The notes under the pieces: model-generated
Told to the model about the DNA's origin: nothing
What the model saw: the letters and a program-made list of their open reading frames with translations, nothing else
Database searches by the model: none
Made by a program: the position numbers and the translations under genes
Shown: piece after piece, positions 38,665 through 47,560 of the stretch
How the letters are laid out: each line of letters opens with the position of its first letter
Position numbering within the stretch: position 1 is the stretch's first letter
DNA from: Fischerella muscicola PCC 7414
GTDB lineage: Bacteria > Cyanobacteriota > Cyanobacteriia > Cyanobacteriales > Nostocaceae
Direction of reading: 5' to 3'
NCBI RefSeq assembly: GCF_000317205.1
Contig: NZ_AJLK01000163.1
Location: 1 to 64,000, forward strand
Length of the DNA stretch: 64,000 bases

Positions 38665-39579
38665 TATTACCGTTGTGAGTATTGAGGCATGGATTTTATA
38701 AAAATTCATCTAATATAGATGAGGAGTTTTGAGTACAGAGTTACATGATCTACATGATCAAGTTTATTGATTGAGACCAGATAAAATATTTCTGAGTATT
38801 ATGCTGTCTATTAATTACCTCCACATGTTCATCAGCAGCTATAACAATTCTATATAACCAAAAAATAGCACTTTGCGACTAAAGGAGGAATTTGTACAGT
38901 CTTTATTAGACTTTGTGGCATTAGTCGGGGAAAAGGTTATTGGGGTTGGGGTAAAGGAAAATAAAAACCCTTTAATCTTTAACCCTTCCCTTTACCGAAC
39001 TCTTGCAAAAGTGACTTTAACAAGAGTTTGATTGACTTCTGTTAACATCAACATAAAGTTATATTCTATAGTTGAGGGGACACCCCCGAATAAATTTTGG
39101 GGGATTCGTCCATATTTTGGTAGCGGGGTTGTCCTGGTAATGGCTAATAGGTAATGGGTAATGGGTAATAAGAAATCACCAATTACCAATTACCTATTAC
39201 CGGGTGATGTGCTGTTTCATCCATTCACCTTTAAAAGTAGGGTTTTCACATCACCCAACCTTGGTAATAAGGTAATAGGGTGTAGCAGTTGACAAAACTG
39301 TCGCTAAACCCATACAAAGCTTCTACAACTAGAATTTTTATGCTTATCCTCGCACTCTTTAATGATCAGCATATTAACAGCTAGCTTTGAAATAAGAGTA
39401 GCTAGAGCATAGCTCGTTGGGTAAGCAATGTCATTGAGTTAAGGGTAAAAGTTAAAAGGTAAAAGGGAATTATAAAAGATAAGGGTCAATCAATTTTGGA
39501 TTTTAGATTTGCAATTTTGCAAAAAGTTTGTAGACGCGCTCATAGGCTTCACGAAGGGTGCGTCGGCTTCCGGCGTACT

Positions 39580-39616
39580 CTACCTTGAAGACGCCCGTAG
39601 GTCGTCTTCAAGGTAG
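39580..39616. repeat. 14-bp perfect hairpin in spacer repeat
   Basis: CTACCTTGAAGACG (39580-39593) pairs with CGTCTTCAAGGTAG (39603-39616) around a 9-nt loop. It sits within a longer spacer module; a CTCTACCTTGAAG fragment recurs near 41630 and the adjoining AACCTCAAAGCTTT near 17970. Confidence 0.85.
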
Positions 39617-39803
39617 CGTCCTGGAGGAAACCTCAAAGCTTTTCAAGACGGATTGACTACACGCTAATTGTGGGATGCAGCTTGAAGATTTTAGATTTGT
39701 GCCACCTCTTGTGCGGTTAGGCATGAACCTACCCTTCCCTAACTTCTGCAAAAGTCTGTTTTCTAATGTAAATGCGAGAATTTCAATATTTAGGTTGGTA
39801 ATA

Positions 39804-40808
39804 ATGGAAGTACTATTTAAGGTTATTCGACAGCAACATAATTCTTCTGCTAAGGTACAAACTTACCTTTTGGAGGTAGAACCAGGTAATACAATTCTTG
39901 ATTGCCTCAATCGGATTAAGTGGGAACAAGATGGAACTTTAGCATTTCGCAAAAATTGCCGCAATACAATTTGTGGTAGCTGTGCTATGCGAATTAATGG
40001 GCGTTCTGCTCTTGCTTGTAAAGAAAATGTTGGCAGTGAAATTTCTAGATTACAACAGTTAGCAGCACACACAAGCAAGACAAATGCTATTCCAGAAATT
40101 ACGATCGCGCCACTGGGCAATATGCCTGTAATTAAAGATTTAGTGGTAGATATGAACGATTTTTGGAATAATCTTGAGGCGATCGCACCTTATGTAAGTA
40201 CAGCTAGCCGCAACGTACCAGAAAGAGAGTTTTTACAAACACCAGAAGAGCGATCGCGGCTTGATCAAACTGGTAATTGTATTATGTGTGGAGCTTGCTT
40301 CTCTGAATGCAATGGCTTTGAAGTCAATTCCAAATTTGTTGGTCCCCATGCACTAGCAAAAGCTTACCGAATGGTGGCAGATAACCGCGATAGTGAAACA
40401 GAAAACCGCTTGGAAAAATACAACGAAGGTACTCAAGGAGTTTGGGGTTGTACTCGTTGCTTTTACTGCAACAGTGTATGTCCAATGGATGTTGCTCCAT
40501 TGGATCAAATCACTAAAATTAAACAAGAAATTATTGCCCACAAACAAAAAAGCGATAGTCGTTCAATTCGCCATCGCAAAGTGTTAGTAGAGTTAGTCAA
40601 AGCAGGTGGTTGGATTGATGAGAGACAATTCGGTTTACAAGTAGTCGGTAACTATTTTCGGGATTTGAGAGGATTGCTTGGTATTGTACCCCTGGGTTTG
40701 CGGATGCTTGTTAAGGGCAAATTTCCCCTTTCATTTGAACCTTCCGAAGGAACTCAACAGGTGCGATCGCTAATTGAAGCGATACAGGAAGAAGGGAGTA
40801 GGGAATAG
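39804..40808 (+). CDS. sdhB: Succinate dehydrogenase/fumarate reductase iron-sulfur subunit
   Basis: From ATG 39804 the product has 334 residues; the longest frame adds 43 residues that look unlike a SdhB start. It carries the [2Fe-2S] ligands CRNTICGSC...C (about 53-75) and two ferredoxin-like cysteine groups, CIMCGACFSEC and CTRCFYCNSVCP. These pass electrons from succinate to the quinone pool in the thylakoid or plasma membrane. The C-terminal extension of ~80 residues is typical for cyanobacterial SdhB. The flavoprotein subunit is not in the window, as is common in cyanobacteria. Confidence 0.92.
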   Translation: MEVLFKVIRQQHNSSAKVQTYLLEVEPGNTILDCLNRIKWEQDGTLAFRKNCRNTICGSCAMRINGRSALACKENVGSEISRLQQLAAHTSKTNAIPEITIAPLGNMPVIKDLVVDMNDFWNNLEAIAPYVSTASRNVPEREFLQTPEERSRLDQTGNCIMCGACFSECNGFEVNSKFVGPHALAKAYRMVADNRDSETENRLEKYNEGTQGVWGCTRCFYCNSVCPMDVAPLDQITKIKQEIIAHKQKSDSRSIRHRKVLVELVKAGGWIDERQFGLQVVGNYFRDLRGLLGIVPLGLRMLVKGKFPLSFEPSEGTQQVRSLIEAIQEEGSRE

Positions 40809-41003
40809 GAATCGGGGAAAGGGGAGAGGAGGACAAACCAGACAAGGGAGACAAGGAGGACAATATAGAAAGTGTTGTTACTCCCCACACTCCTCATACT
40901 CTCCCCATCGCCGCTAATCCCCACCAGGGGCCGGTGAGTTCCCCATTGCCCCCCAACCCCACAAAGTGGGGACCCCTAGCCCCCCACCTCCCCAATCCCT
41001 TCG
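40809..41003. repeat. C-rich mosaic spacer
   Basis: This spacer contains GACAAGGAGGACAA-type runs and a 36-nt unit (40950-40985, CCCAACCCCACAAAGTGGGG core). The unit recurs as its exact reverse complement at 43877-43912. It lies between convergent genes. Confidence 0.85.
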
Positions 41004-41528
41004 CTAACGTGGATCTTGCGGTATAGTCAAAGGTTGCCCAGAACGGTTATAGACTAAAATATCCCACTGTCCATTGTTACTGTACTCAAAGGCAATTCTC
41101 GTACCATCAGCACTAATTGTGGGGTTGCGGACTTCTGCTTGCAAGTTAGCAGTCAAATTACGTGATTGTCTTGTTTCTCTGTTATATAAAAATATGCCTG
41201 TGCGACCTTGGCGAGAAGCAGCAAAAACAATACTACGACCATCATCGGAAACACTCGGATGAGAGGCGATCGCATCAAAGGCATTTAAACCAGGTATATC
41301 AATCAAATTGCGAGTCACCATATCAAACATATATACATCCTGGCTGCCGCGACGGTCAGAAGTAAAAACAATATATCTGCCAGAAATTTGTGGATTTAAT
41401 TCCGAAGCAGGACTATTGAGACTCCTACCGCCAGGGTCGAAAGGGTAACTCAAAAGGCGGGGATAGCCAACACAGCCAGTTAATAAAGTTGTTAAGGTAA
41501 GTATAGGAAGAAAAATATATTTGGTCAT
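41004..41528 (-). CDS. TolB-like PD40-repeat lipoprotein
   Basis: The 174-residue protein has a lipobox LLTGC (Cys18) after a short signal peptide, so it is probably lipid-anchored. Three beta-propeller PD40 repeats follow (ISGRYIVFTSDRRGSQDVY, PSVSDDGRSIVFAASRQG, PTISADGTRIAFEYSNNG). It is too short for a complete TolB propeller and lacks the TolB N-domain. It is a paralogue of the next gene upstream (41933-42493). The function is unknown; binding of a partner at the cell envelope is inferred. Confidence 0.82.
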   Translation of the reverse strand: MTKYIFLPILTLTTLLTGCVGYPRLLSYPFDPGGRSLNSPASELNPQISGRYIVFTSDRRGSQDVYMFDMVTRNLIDIPGLNAFDAIASHPSVSDDGRSIVFAASRQGRTGIFLYNRETRQSRNLTANLQAEVRNPTISADGTRIAFEYSNNGQWDILVYNRSGQPLTIPQDPR

Positions 41529-41932
41529 TTGTTAGTAGTTAGTAGTTAGTAGTTAGTAGTTAGTAGTTAGTAGTTAGTAGTTAGTAGTTAGTGGTTTACT
41601 ACTCCACCTTTACGGGAAGCCCTTCGGGTACTCTACCTTGAAGCCGGGCTTCGCCCGTCTACGGGAGTTCGCAATCGTGACGGGAAACGGAGCCACTGCG
41701 CCCTTGGGGGTTCCAAGAGTTGTAGCACGTGGCGTCCAAGACTGCGACCCCCTCACCGCTACGCGTCTACACACTCCTCACACCCCACCCTTACGGGAAG
41801 CCTATGAGCGCATCTACACACTCCTCACACCCTCTTCCTAAATTTTGAATTTTGAATTGTTTTCTCCCCATCACCCCATCACCCCATCACCCCATCTCCC
41901 CACCACCCCATCTCCCCACCATCCCCTCCAGA
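41529..41932. repeat. Heptamer and mosaic spacer between paralogous lipoproteins
   Basis: TTAGTAG heptamers (about 41529-41593) are followed by fragments of the CTACGCGTCTAC, CTCTACCTTGAAG and ACTCCTCACACC modules and by CCCCATCA runs (41865-41925). No gene is present. It separates two paralogous genes, so recombination between repeats may have shaped the pair. Confidence 0.85.
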
Positions 41933-42493
41933 CTACGGCACAGGAGCCACAGCCGCACCGTTAGGGATATCCAACTCAATCTCTGGCCCTCGATCTAAGA
42001 CTTCTACATCCCATTGACCACGGCTGGCGGTTTCAAAAACTACATAACGTCCATCAGGACTAATACTAGGATTTCTTACCCAACCGCGATATGTGGGGGT
42101 AACGATCTGTGACTGTTGCGTAGCGCGATCGTAAAGTGCCACCACGGGCCTCCCTTGGTCGCTGGTAATATAGGCTATGTAGCGTCCGGTATAGCTGAGG
42201 CTGGGACTTTCAACTATCGTCCCAGGGCGATTTAAGCGTGGTGTACGCAAAAAAGTTTGCTGCTGTAAGTCGTATAGCAGTATCTGGTGAGTGCCATTAC
42301 GGGTTGATACAAACGCTAAAATACGACCATTGCCACTTAAGGTCGGTTGCTCTTCAGTGTAGCGACTATTAAGAGAAGTCGGTCCAATAGGAATATTTTC
42401 TGGACTACAAGCTACAAGTAAACTTGCAAAACCAAAAATCAGACTCCAAAGACAATTTCGTTGGAGCCAAAATCCAGGTGTAAATTTTTTCAC
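41933..42493 (-). CDS. TolB-like PD40-repeat lipoprotein (paralogue)
   Basis: The 186-residue protein starts at GTG with AAGG just upstream. The signal peptide ends in the lipobox LLVAC. It has three PD40 repeats of the same spacing as its neighbour (LSGNGRILAFVSTRNGTHQ, LSYTGRYIAYITSDQG, ISPDGRYVVFETASRG), each followed by a LYD/LD-type strand. Both proteins end shortly after a QWD motif. Probably a duplicated envelope protein. Confidence 0.82.
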   Translation of the reverse strand: MKKFTPGFWLQRNCLWSLIFGFASLLVACSPENIPIGPTSLNSRYTEEQPTLSGNGRILAFVSTRNGTHQILLYDLQQQTFLRTPRLNRPGTIVESPSLSYTGRYIAYITSDQGRPVVALYDRATQQSQIVTPTYRGWVRNPSISPDGRYVVFETASRGQWDVEVLDRGPEIELDIPNGAAVAPVP

Positions 42494-42540
42494 CTTAACT
42501 ATTTTTTGTTCTCTCTTTTACAACCTCCACATTAGTTTAT

Positions 42541-43464
42541 TTAAACATCATCAAAATCTACTGAATTATCTGATTCGCCTTCTGAACGATTAATCGGTTT
42601 ATACTCTACATAATCAGTAGGGATGACGTCGTCATCTTGACGTTCAGTTCGAGATTCGGAATTATTGGGCGGACGGCGTCTTCTTGGTGGTTTGGGTGTG
42701 GTGTCAGTAAGATCATCAGCAGGGTTTTCTGGACGAAAAGAACTGTTAGTTCCACGCCGAGAAGGTCTTCTTTCTTTAGTAGTTGGGCTATCCCAATCAT
42801 CAACAGTTTTAGAAGTTGTAGTACCCCAATCATCTTCTAAGCGATCGCTACTACGACTGCTTGGACGCGAACTACTACGCCGACGAGTTGTTCTGTCGCT
42901 GGCTTCTGATCTCTCACCATTACTGCGACGTTCTATACGCCGGGGTTCATCTTCATAGTAATCTCCACGGGATGAACGGCTTTCTCTACTACCTGGAATC
43001 CGAGGACGCGGACGTTCATCTTCATACTCATCATCGTAAGGTAGGGAATCTAATTCTGCGTCCACCTCAGCTTTGTAAGGAGACTTTCTCCGATACTGAT
43101 AGCGACTACTAACTTCTCGCTCATCATCCACTATGGGAGTGTTACGTTTAGCTTGTTGAGTTGCAATGCCCCGCAGACGAATGCTTTCTACCGCGAAAAA
43201 TACAGTTGAACCAACTAAAAGTAACTGACCAAATTGTAAAATCGGGTCTAGGCGCCATCCTTGGAAAATAAGAATAAAGCCGCAGAGCAAGCCTACAGCA
43301 GCAAAAAAGATATCTTGATCTCGCGAGAGTTCTGGACGCACTGTGCGGAGAAAATACAGAGCAGCCCCAGCTATAGCCAGGAAAATTCCTAGAAGACTGG
43401 CTGAGTTGGCCCCAAAATTGACTTGAGCCAGAACACTGGCTGAGTTCAGCCAAAAAGTTACCAT
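42541..43464 (-). CDS. ycf66: Ycf66-family protein
   Basis: The 307-residue protein has three membrane segments in its first ~110 residues (LLGIFLAIAGAALYFLR, DIFFAAVGLLCGFILIFQGW, FGQLLLVGSTVFFAVES), which match Ycf66. A long disordered Arg/Ser/Asp/Glu-rich tail follows (about 115-307). It lies 206 nt downstream of psbX, the usual cyanobacterial neighbour of ycf66. The function is unknown. The tail is much longer than the conserved part. Confidence 0.9.
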   Translation of the reverse strand: MVTFWLNSASVLAQVNFGANSASLLGIFLAIAGAALYFLRTVRPELSRDQDIFFAAVGLLCGFILIFQGWRLDPILQFGQLLLVGSTVFFAVESIRLRGIATQQAKRNTPIVDDEREVSSRYQYRRKSPYKAEVDAELDSLPYDDEYEDERPRPRIPGSRESRSSRGDYYEDEPRRIERRSNGERSEASDRTTRRRSSSRPSSRSSDRLEDDWGTTTSKTVDDWDSPTTKERRPSRRGTNSSFRPENPADDLTDTTPKPPRRRRPPNNSESRTERQDDDVIPTDYVEYKPINRSEGESDNSVDFDDV

Positions 43465-43540
43465 TGTTTTTGTCCTAATATCAAATCTATGTTAGCGAGT
43501 TGGTATTTAAATCTCTACTTTAACAGGGCACTAAATATAT

Positions 43541-43609
43541 TGTAGAGACGCAAAATTATAGGCAGCGCCGTGTTGTTTGCAACCGTACGACTGCCATTGC
43601 GTCTCTACA
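43541..43609. repeat. MITE-like inverted repeat between psbX and ycf66
   Basis: TGTAGAGACGCA (43541-43552) and TGCGTCTCTACA (43598-43609) are perfect 12-bp arms around a 45-nt core, 69 nt in all. A related TAGAGA/TCTCTA palindrome occurs at 47157-47182. It sits between two cotranscribed genes and could fold in their mRNA. Confidence 0.85.
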
Positions 43610-43670
43610 TGATTACTCAGAGCTAAAAAAGCACTGGTTTTGAGAGTCAAACTAACTCCCACAGGTATTA

Positions 43671-43790
43671 TTAAGAACGTTGGATTTTATCTTTTTGGCT
43701 AATAAAAAGCAATCCTACGGTAATAGGGATAACGACAATGACAGTACCCCAAACTAGGCTCCAAAGAAAATTTGCTAAAGAAGGTGTCAT
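43671..43790 (-). CDS. psbX: Photosystem II protein PsbX
   Basis: This short gene encodes 39 residues beginning [15 protein letters not shown] and ending SQKDKIQRS, with one membrane helix. That is the standard length and sequence pattern of PsbX, a peripheral subunit of photosystem II near cytochrome b559 and the QB site. AAGG lies about 8 nt before the ATG. It sits upstream of ycf66 on the same strand, an arrangement widely seen in cyanobacteria. It is easy to miss because of its size. Confidence 0.96.
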   Translation of the reverse strand: MTPSLANFLWSLVWGTVIVVIPITVGLLFISQKDKIQRS

Positions 43791-44108
43791 ACTTTTCAAC
43801 CTTTTTTTACAGACTTTACCTTAATTTTAATAGTCTATTACACCCTTAGAGCAATAGGACATAGACTTCTGTAAATGGGGGGCTAGGGGTCCCCACTTTG
43901 TGGGGTTGGGGGACCGGTGAGTTCCCCGACCTCTATTCCTTCCCGTTTCCTTGCCTTCACCCCCAAATTTAATTTTGCTTAACCACTGTTATCTACAGAT
44001 GGGTGGCAGCATTTAGCTAAAATAATAATGATTAAGCTTTACAAAGCTTCAAAATTTATAACTTGCGCTCGGTTTTTTGTTTATTGCAGAGAGTGAGAAA
44101 CTCAAACC
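43791..44108. other. Divergent psbX-yggT spacer
   Basis: The 318 nt hold the promoters of both divergent genes. Between them is a 36-nt G-rich unit (43877-43912) that is the exact reverse complement of 40950-40985, followed by ACCGGTGAGTTCCCC, another recurring module. No gene is seen. Confidence 0.7.
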
Positions 44109-44396
44109 ATGACTGGTGTTAACCTGACTGCTTGGATTCTCGGTCTAGGACTGGGATTGATGACACTTTTGTTTATTTTTCGCATAGTTCTAACTTGGTA
44201 TCCCCAAGTAGATCTAAATCGTTTGCCTTTTAATTTAATAGCTTGGCCAACAGAGCCATTTTTGATACCAATGCGGAAGTTAGTTCCACCCATTGGTGGG
44301 GTGGATATTACGCCAATTATTTGGGTTGGTATCTTTAGTTTGCTGAGAGAACTGCTTCTTGGTCAACAAGGACTACTGATTATGATGTCTAAATAA
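44109..44396 (+). CDS. YggT/Ycf19-family membrane protein
   Basis: The 95-residue protein has two membrane segments (about 8-27 and 67-90) and the family centre RIVLTWYPQVDLNRLPFNLI and WPTEPFLIPMRKLVPP. YggT/Ycf19 (CCB3-like) proteins take part in cofactor or septum-related membrane processes, and in plastids a relative helps attach heme to cytochrome b6. The specific role here is not known. ATG is preceded by GAGAGTGAG. Confidence 0.93.
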   Translation: MTGVNLTAWILGLGLGLMTLLFIFRIVLTWYPQVDLNRLPFNLIAWPTEPFLIPMRKLVPPIGGVDITPIIWVGIFSLLRELLLGQQGLLIMMSK

Positions 44397-44701
44397 TTGT
44401 TGGTGGTTGGTGGTTATTAGTTAGTAGTTGTACCAGACGTGCCATGGCACGTCTGTACATTGGTTAGTAGTTATTGGTTTACTAGTCCACCCTTACGGGA
44501 AGCCTATGAGCGCACGGCTCTTTACTTTATGCCGGGAAACCCTTACTTTACAGAAGCCGCTACGCGTCTACGGCAGTCGCTCATGGGGAAAACCCCCCTT
44601 CTGCGCGCTGCCTCACCACCGCACTGCCTCGTCTACACACCCCTCATACTCCTCATACTCCCCACTGCCCCTTATTCCCACTTCCCCACCTGTTTTATCT
44701 G
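44397..44701. repeat. Mosaic spacer with 20-bp palindrome copy 2
   Basis: GGTGGTTGGTGG and TTAGTTAG runs lead into the 20-bp palindrome (44435-44454). Fragments CCCTTACGGGAAGCC, CTTTATGCCGGGAAACCC and GCCGCTACGCGTCTACG then follow, all found in other spacers. CCCTCATACTCC runs close it. The plus-strand frames here are repeat translations. Confidence 0.88.
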
Positions 44702-46045
44702 TTAGCCTTGCATTTCTTGTATGAAACTGGTGTAAACATTACCCTGTAAAAACTGTGGGTTTTCCATAATTTTTTGATGAAAACTGATAGTAGTAGGCAG
44801 TCCAGTAATTGCACACTCTTGCAGCGCTCGTTTCATCCGGTTAATGGCTGTAGGACGGTCTTGTCCCCAAACAATTAACTTACCGATCAGAGAGTCATAA
44901 TAAGGGGGAATTTGATAATCGGTGTAGACGTGAGAGTCTATACGGACACCAGGGCCTCCGGGTGGGAGATAACCACTAATCCTACCAGGTGCAGGACGAA
45001 AATCGTGATCGGGGTCTTCGGCGTTAATGCGACATTCGATCGCATGACCCCGCAAAACTACTTGATCTTGGGTAAGTTTTAGTCTTTCTCCTTGAGCAAT
45101 ACGGATTTGTTCGACAACCAAGTCTACCCCTGTAATCATTTCTGTCACAGGATGTTCAACTTGGATGCGGGTATTCATTTCCATAAAGTAAAAATTACCT
45201 GATCTATCTAAGAGAAATTCGATAGTTCCTGCGCCGGTATAATTGATAAATTGAGCTGCTTTAACGGCTGCTTGACCCATTTTCTCACGCAGTTCTGGAT
45301 CAATAGCTGGGCTGGGGGCTTCTTCAAGTAATTTTTGATTACGACGCTGAATTGAGCAATCCCGTTCACCCAAATGAATAACGTTTCCGTAATTATCGGC
45401 CAAAATTTGAAATTCAATGTGGCGCGGACGCTCGATAAATTTTTCTAGGTAAACCCCAGAATTACCAAATGCTGCTCCTGCTTCGCCTTGTGCTGCTTGA
45501 AAACATTTGATGAATTCGTTTTCGGAACGGACTAGACGCATACCTCTACCACCACCACCAGCAGTGGCTTTGATCATCACGGGGTAGCCAATTTTTCTGG
45601 CGATCGCTAATCCTTCTTTATCCGAGTCTATCAAACCATCGCTACCTGGTACTGTTGGTACTCCTGCTTTTTGCATGGTTTCTTTGGCTGTGGATTTATC
45701 GCCCATCAAGCGAATGGCCTCTGGAGAAGGGCCAATAAAAGCAATATGATGATCTGCACAGATTTCCGCAAACCGGGCATTCTCGGCTAAAAAACCATAG
45801 CCTGGATGAATAGCACTAGCATTGCGTGTCAAGGCTGCGGCAATAATATTAGGAATATTGAGATAACTTTTACTGCTGGCAGCTTCACCAATGCAAACGG
45901 CTTCATCAGCTAGTTGGACATGCAGTGCATTTCGATCAACGGTGGAGTGTACGGCCACAGTTGCGATTCCCATTTCTTCACAAGCCCGGAGAATGCGAAG
46001 CGCGATTTCTCCCCGATTAGCAATTAATATTTTGTCAAACTTCAT
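44702..46045 (-). CDS. accC: Biotin carboxylase subunit of acetyl-CoA carboxylase
   Basis: The 447-residue ATP-grasp enzyme carboxylates biotin on AccB, the first step of fatty acid synthesis. Key parts are [17 protein letters not shown] (4-20), the glycine-rich ATP loop [10 protein letters not shown] (near 163), [13 protein letters not shown], and the catalytic [16 protein letters not shown] (near 287). Length and motifs are normal. No accB is next to it, as usual in cyanobacteria. Confidence 0.97.
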   Translation of the reverse strand: MKFDKILIANRGEIALRILRACEEMGIATVAVHSTVDRNALHVQLADEAVCIGEAASSKSYLNIPNIIAAALTRNASAIHPGYGFLAENARFAEICADHHIAFIGPSPEAIRLMGDKSTAKETMQKAGVPTVPGSDGLIDSDKEGLAIARKIGYPVMIKATAGGGGRGMRLVRSENEFIKCFQAAQGEAGAAFGNSGVYLEKFIERPRHIEFQILADNYGNVIHLGERDCSIQRRNQKLLEEAPSPAIDPELREKMGQAAVKAAQFINYTGAGTIEFLLDRSGNFYFMEMNTRIQVEHPVTEMITGVDLVVEQIRIAQGERLKLTQDQVVLRGHAIECRINAEDPDHDFRPAPGRISGYLPPGGPGVRIDSHVYTDYQIPPYYDSLIGKLIVWGQDRPTAINRMKRALQECAITGLPTTISFHQKIMENPQFLQGNVYTSFIQEMQG

Positions 46046-46790
46046 CTTTATAGTGTCGATATCAGTTAAGTAAATTGACTAAATAAGTCACCAAGTGTAA
46101 AGGATGGAGGATGAAAAGAAGAATGAGGTTTAAAACTTCATGAGGTTGTTTCATCCTACCCTGCACTCCCAGGGCGTAGCCCTTCTGGCAGAGTAGCCGC
46201 CTGAATGAGGTTTACATACTTCATACTTCAGCCTTTGGTTGACATTTTCTCCCGGCTAGTCTAAAACAACGCTTTCGCTTGATTTCAAATTATGACAGGA
46301 GATGACATAGCATAGAACTTTTAACAGTTATCAATTATCAGTTATCAGTTATCAAAGCAAGTCGTTCACTGTTCACTGATTTAATTCATCAGACTACCAA
46401 CATCTGCTCAAACCTGAGGTTTACTAATTTGCCCGAGCGCATTGTAATTGCACAGTTTAAAACCGTAAGAGTGCCAAGTCTACAGGAAGTTCTGGTTATA
46501 ACCTTTGTTTGTCCTCCTCCTGCTGCTGACTTTTCAGGGGATCAGGAAAACCTCTCTCCTTGTAGGAGAGAGGCTTTAAATTTCTTCCCTTTCCTGTGAG
46601 GAAACTCTGTTAGGGGGTTGGGTTTCCACATGAGGTGAAAAGTCAGCTCCTGTGGAGGCTGTATTTCCGCCAGTTTAATAGGTCAAGGGTCAAAATTTTG
46701 TGCATATAGACTCTTGAATTTGGGAAAAATTTAATTATGACTCCACTATAGTGATTTTGTTGTGCTATATTTAATCATTAGTGCAACCTT
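46046..46790. other. Spacer with transposon-like and palindromic repeats
   Basis: No gene is seen. TTGACATTTTCTCCCGGCTAG near 46238 resembles an inverted TnpB-type end but its hairpin is lost. TTATCAGTTATCAG repeats lie near 46325. A 123-nt inverted-repeat element (46525-46647) has its own entry. The tRNA-Leu gene follows, so its promoter must be near the right end. Confidence 0.5.
46525..46647. repeat. Inverted-repeat element with internal hairpin
   Basis: GCTGACTTTTCA (46525-46536) and TGAAAAGTCAGC (46636-46647) are perfect 12-bp ends, 123 nt across. Inside is a perfect 10-bp hairpin CCTCTCTCCT/AGGAGAGAGG with a TGT loop (about 46552-46574). The CCTCTCTCC...GGGGGTTGGGTTT core is of a type common in cyanobacterial spacers. 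It could be a small non-autonomous element. Confidence 0.75.
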
Positions 46791-46871
46791 GCGGATGTGG
46801 CGGAATTGGTATACGCGCACGTTTGAGGGGCGTGTGGCTTTGCCTTGCGAGTTCGAGTCTCGCCATCCGCA
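46791..46871 (+). tRNA. tRNA-Leu (GAG)
   Basis: The acceptor stem GCGGATG pairs with CATCCGC, followed by discriminator A; CCA is not encoded. The D arm is GGCGGAATTGG-type. The anticodon stem CACGT/GCGTG encloses loop TTGAGGG, giving anticodon GAG, which reads CUC and CUU. A long class II variable arm follows, then AGTTCGAGTCT for the T arm. No intron is present. Confidence 0.97.
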
Positions 46872-46910
46872 TATTTTTAGTCTGATCATATTTATCGAAT
46901 TCACGTTAAA

Positions 46911-46974
46911 TAGCAGTTCTAAATGATTCGTGAAAACAAGATACCCGACTTTTTTAGCAAAGTCGGGTATCTGC
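46911..46974. repeat. 64-nt palindromic module, copy 1
   Basis: A stretch TAGCAGTTCTAAATGATTCG leads into a 14-bp stem, AGATACCCGACTTT (46939-46952) with AAAGTCGGGTATCT (46959-46972). The whole unit aligns without gaps to 62807-62870. It lies 40 nt after the tRNA and may act as its terminator. Confidence 0.85.
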
Positions 46975-47156
46975 GTTTACTGAAGAAACGCATATTTAAA
47001 TAGAAAAATATACACCTAAGTAAGCAAACTTTGAGTTTACTTTTGTTCAGGCTAGCAAATCAGCCTAAAAGCGTGGTGCTAATTGTATGAAAAAGTTGCG
47101 AACGCCTGTTTGAGAATGAACTTTACAAAGTAAATTAACATTAAAAAATATAAATA

Positions 47157-47182
47157 TAGAGATGCGAAATTTCGCATCTCTA
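47157..47182 (-). terminator. 26-bp palindrome downstream of KGG gene
   Basis: TAGAGATGCGAAA and TTTCGCATCTCTA form a perfect palindrome with no loop. On the minus strand it follows the KGG-gene stop by about 42 nt and is followed by a T-rich run. A terminator role is likely, and a small mobile palindrome is the alternative. Confidence 0.5.
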
Positions 47183-47224
47183 CAAACTTACTCAAGTGGG
47201 TTCAAAAGTCTATAAAATTCAACT

Positions 47225-47560
47225 TTATTTGTTCTTGTGGCTTTGTCGTCCTGCTTTTGCATGTTGCTCACGGCTACCACCTTGAGTACCTTTTCCTTCT
47301 TCGTCGTTGTCATCTTGCTCATTTTTGTCATTGCGATCGCCTCTGTGGGAGTGCTTACCACCTTGTCGACCAATCTCTGCCATAAACTCTCGGTCTTTAC
47401 TTGTGGTTTCTCCACCTTTACGACCAGCTTCTCTAGCTTCTTCTGATGTAAATTCGTGTGCAGTTCCTTTTTCGTGAGCAGCTTTTCCGCCTTTACTTGC
47501 AATTTCCCGCTGCTTATCTTCATCCATTGATGCAAATCCACGTTTGCTTGTATCTGACAT
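47225..47560 (-). CDS. KGG-repeat stress protein (GsiB/Con-10-like)
   Basis: ATG 47560 is fixed by AGGAGA 7-8 nt upstream; the longest frame begins 40 codons earlier. The 111-residue protein is extremely hydrophilic with several KGG-type repeats (RGFASMDEDKQREIASKGGK near 7-26, EEAREAGRKGGE, MAEIGRQGGK and AKAGRQSHK). Such proteins are desiccation- or stress-induced and intrinsically disordered. A Lys/Asp/Glu-rich linker joins the repeats. It is a single gene with a palindromic terminator. Confidence 0.92.
   Translation of the reverse strand: MSDTSKRGFASMDEDKQREIASKGGKAAHEKGTAHEFTSEEAREAGRKGGETTSKDREFMAEIGRQGGKHSHRGDRNDKNEQDDNDEEGKGTQGGSREQHAKAGRQSHKNK

Larger units (their letters stand above)
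38004..39803. other. Long gene-poor region upstream of sdhB
   Basis: About 1.8 kb without a supported gene. Items seen: a possible 31-codon frame at 38150-38245 (MATHNLLEIAVVAGIYFGNF start) without a good binding site; a hairpin AAAGCGG-GAGGA/TCCTC-CGCTTT at about 38637-38664; GGTAATGGGTAATGGGTAAT and its complement forming a dyad near 39150-39200; and a 14-bp hairpin at 39580-39616. The rest is plain A/T-rich sequence. Confidence 0.55.
46872..47224. other. Spacer after tRNA-Leu
   Basis: This spacer contains copy 1 of the 64-nt palindromic module (46911-46974), which could end the tRNA transcript, and a 26-bp perfect palindrome at 47157-47182. The rest is A/T-rich with no gene. Confidence 0.6.

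Noticed and set aside
41765-41835. Yfr1-like ACTCCTCACAC motif
   Set aside because: The motif occurs repeatedly as part of the spacer mosaic, without the flanking hairpins of Yfr1.
44428-44724. Overlapping plus-strand frames of 88-98 codons
   Set aside because: They are composed of recurring spacer modules and overlap the accC 3' end.
46236-46265. Second TnpB-type transposon end (TTGACATTTTCTCCCGG)
   Set aside because: The expected hairpin next to it is missing, so the similarity is too weak to annotate as an element.
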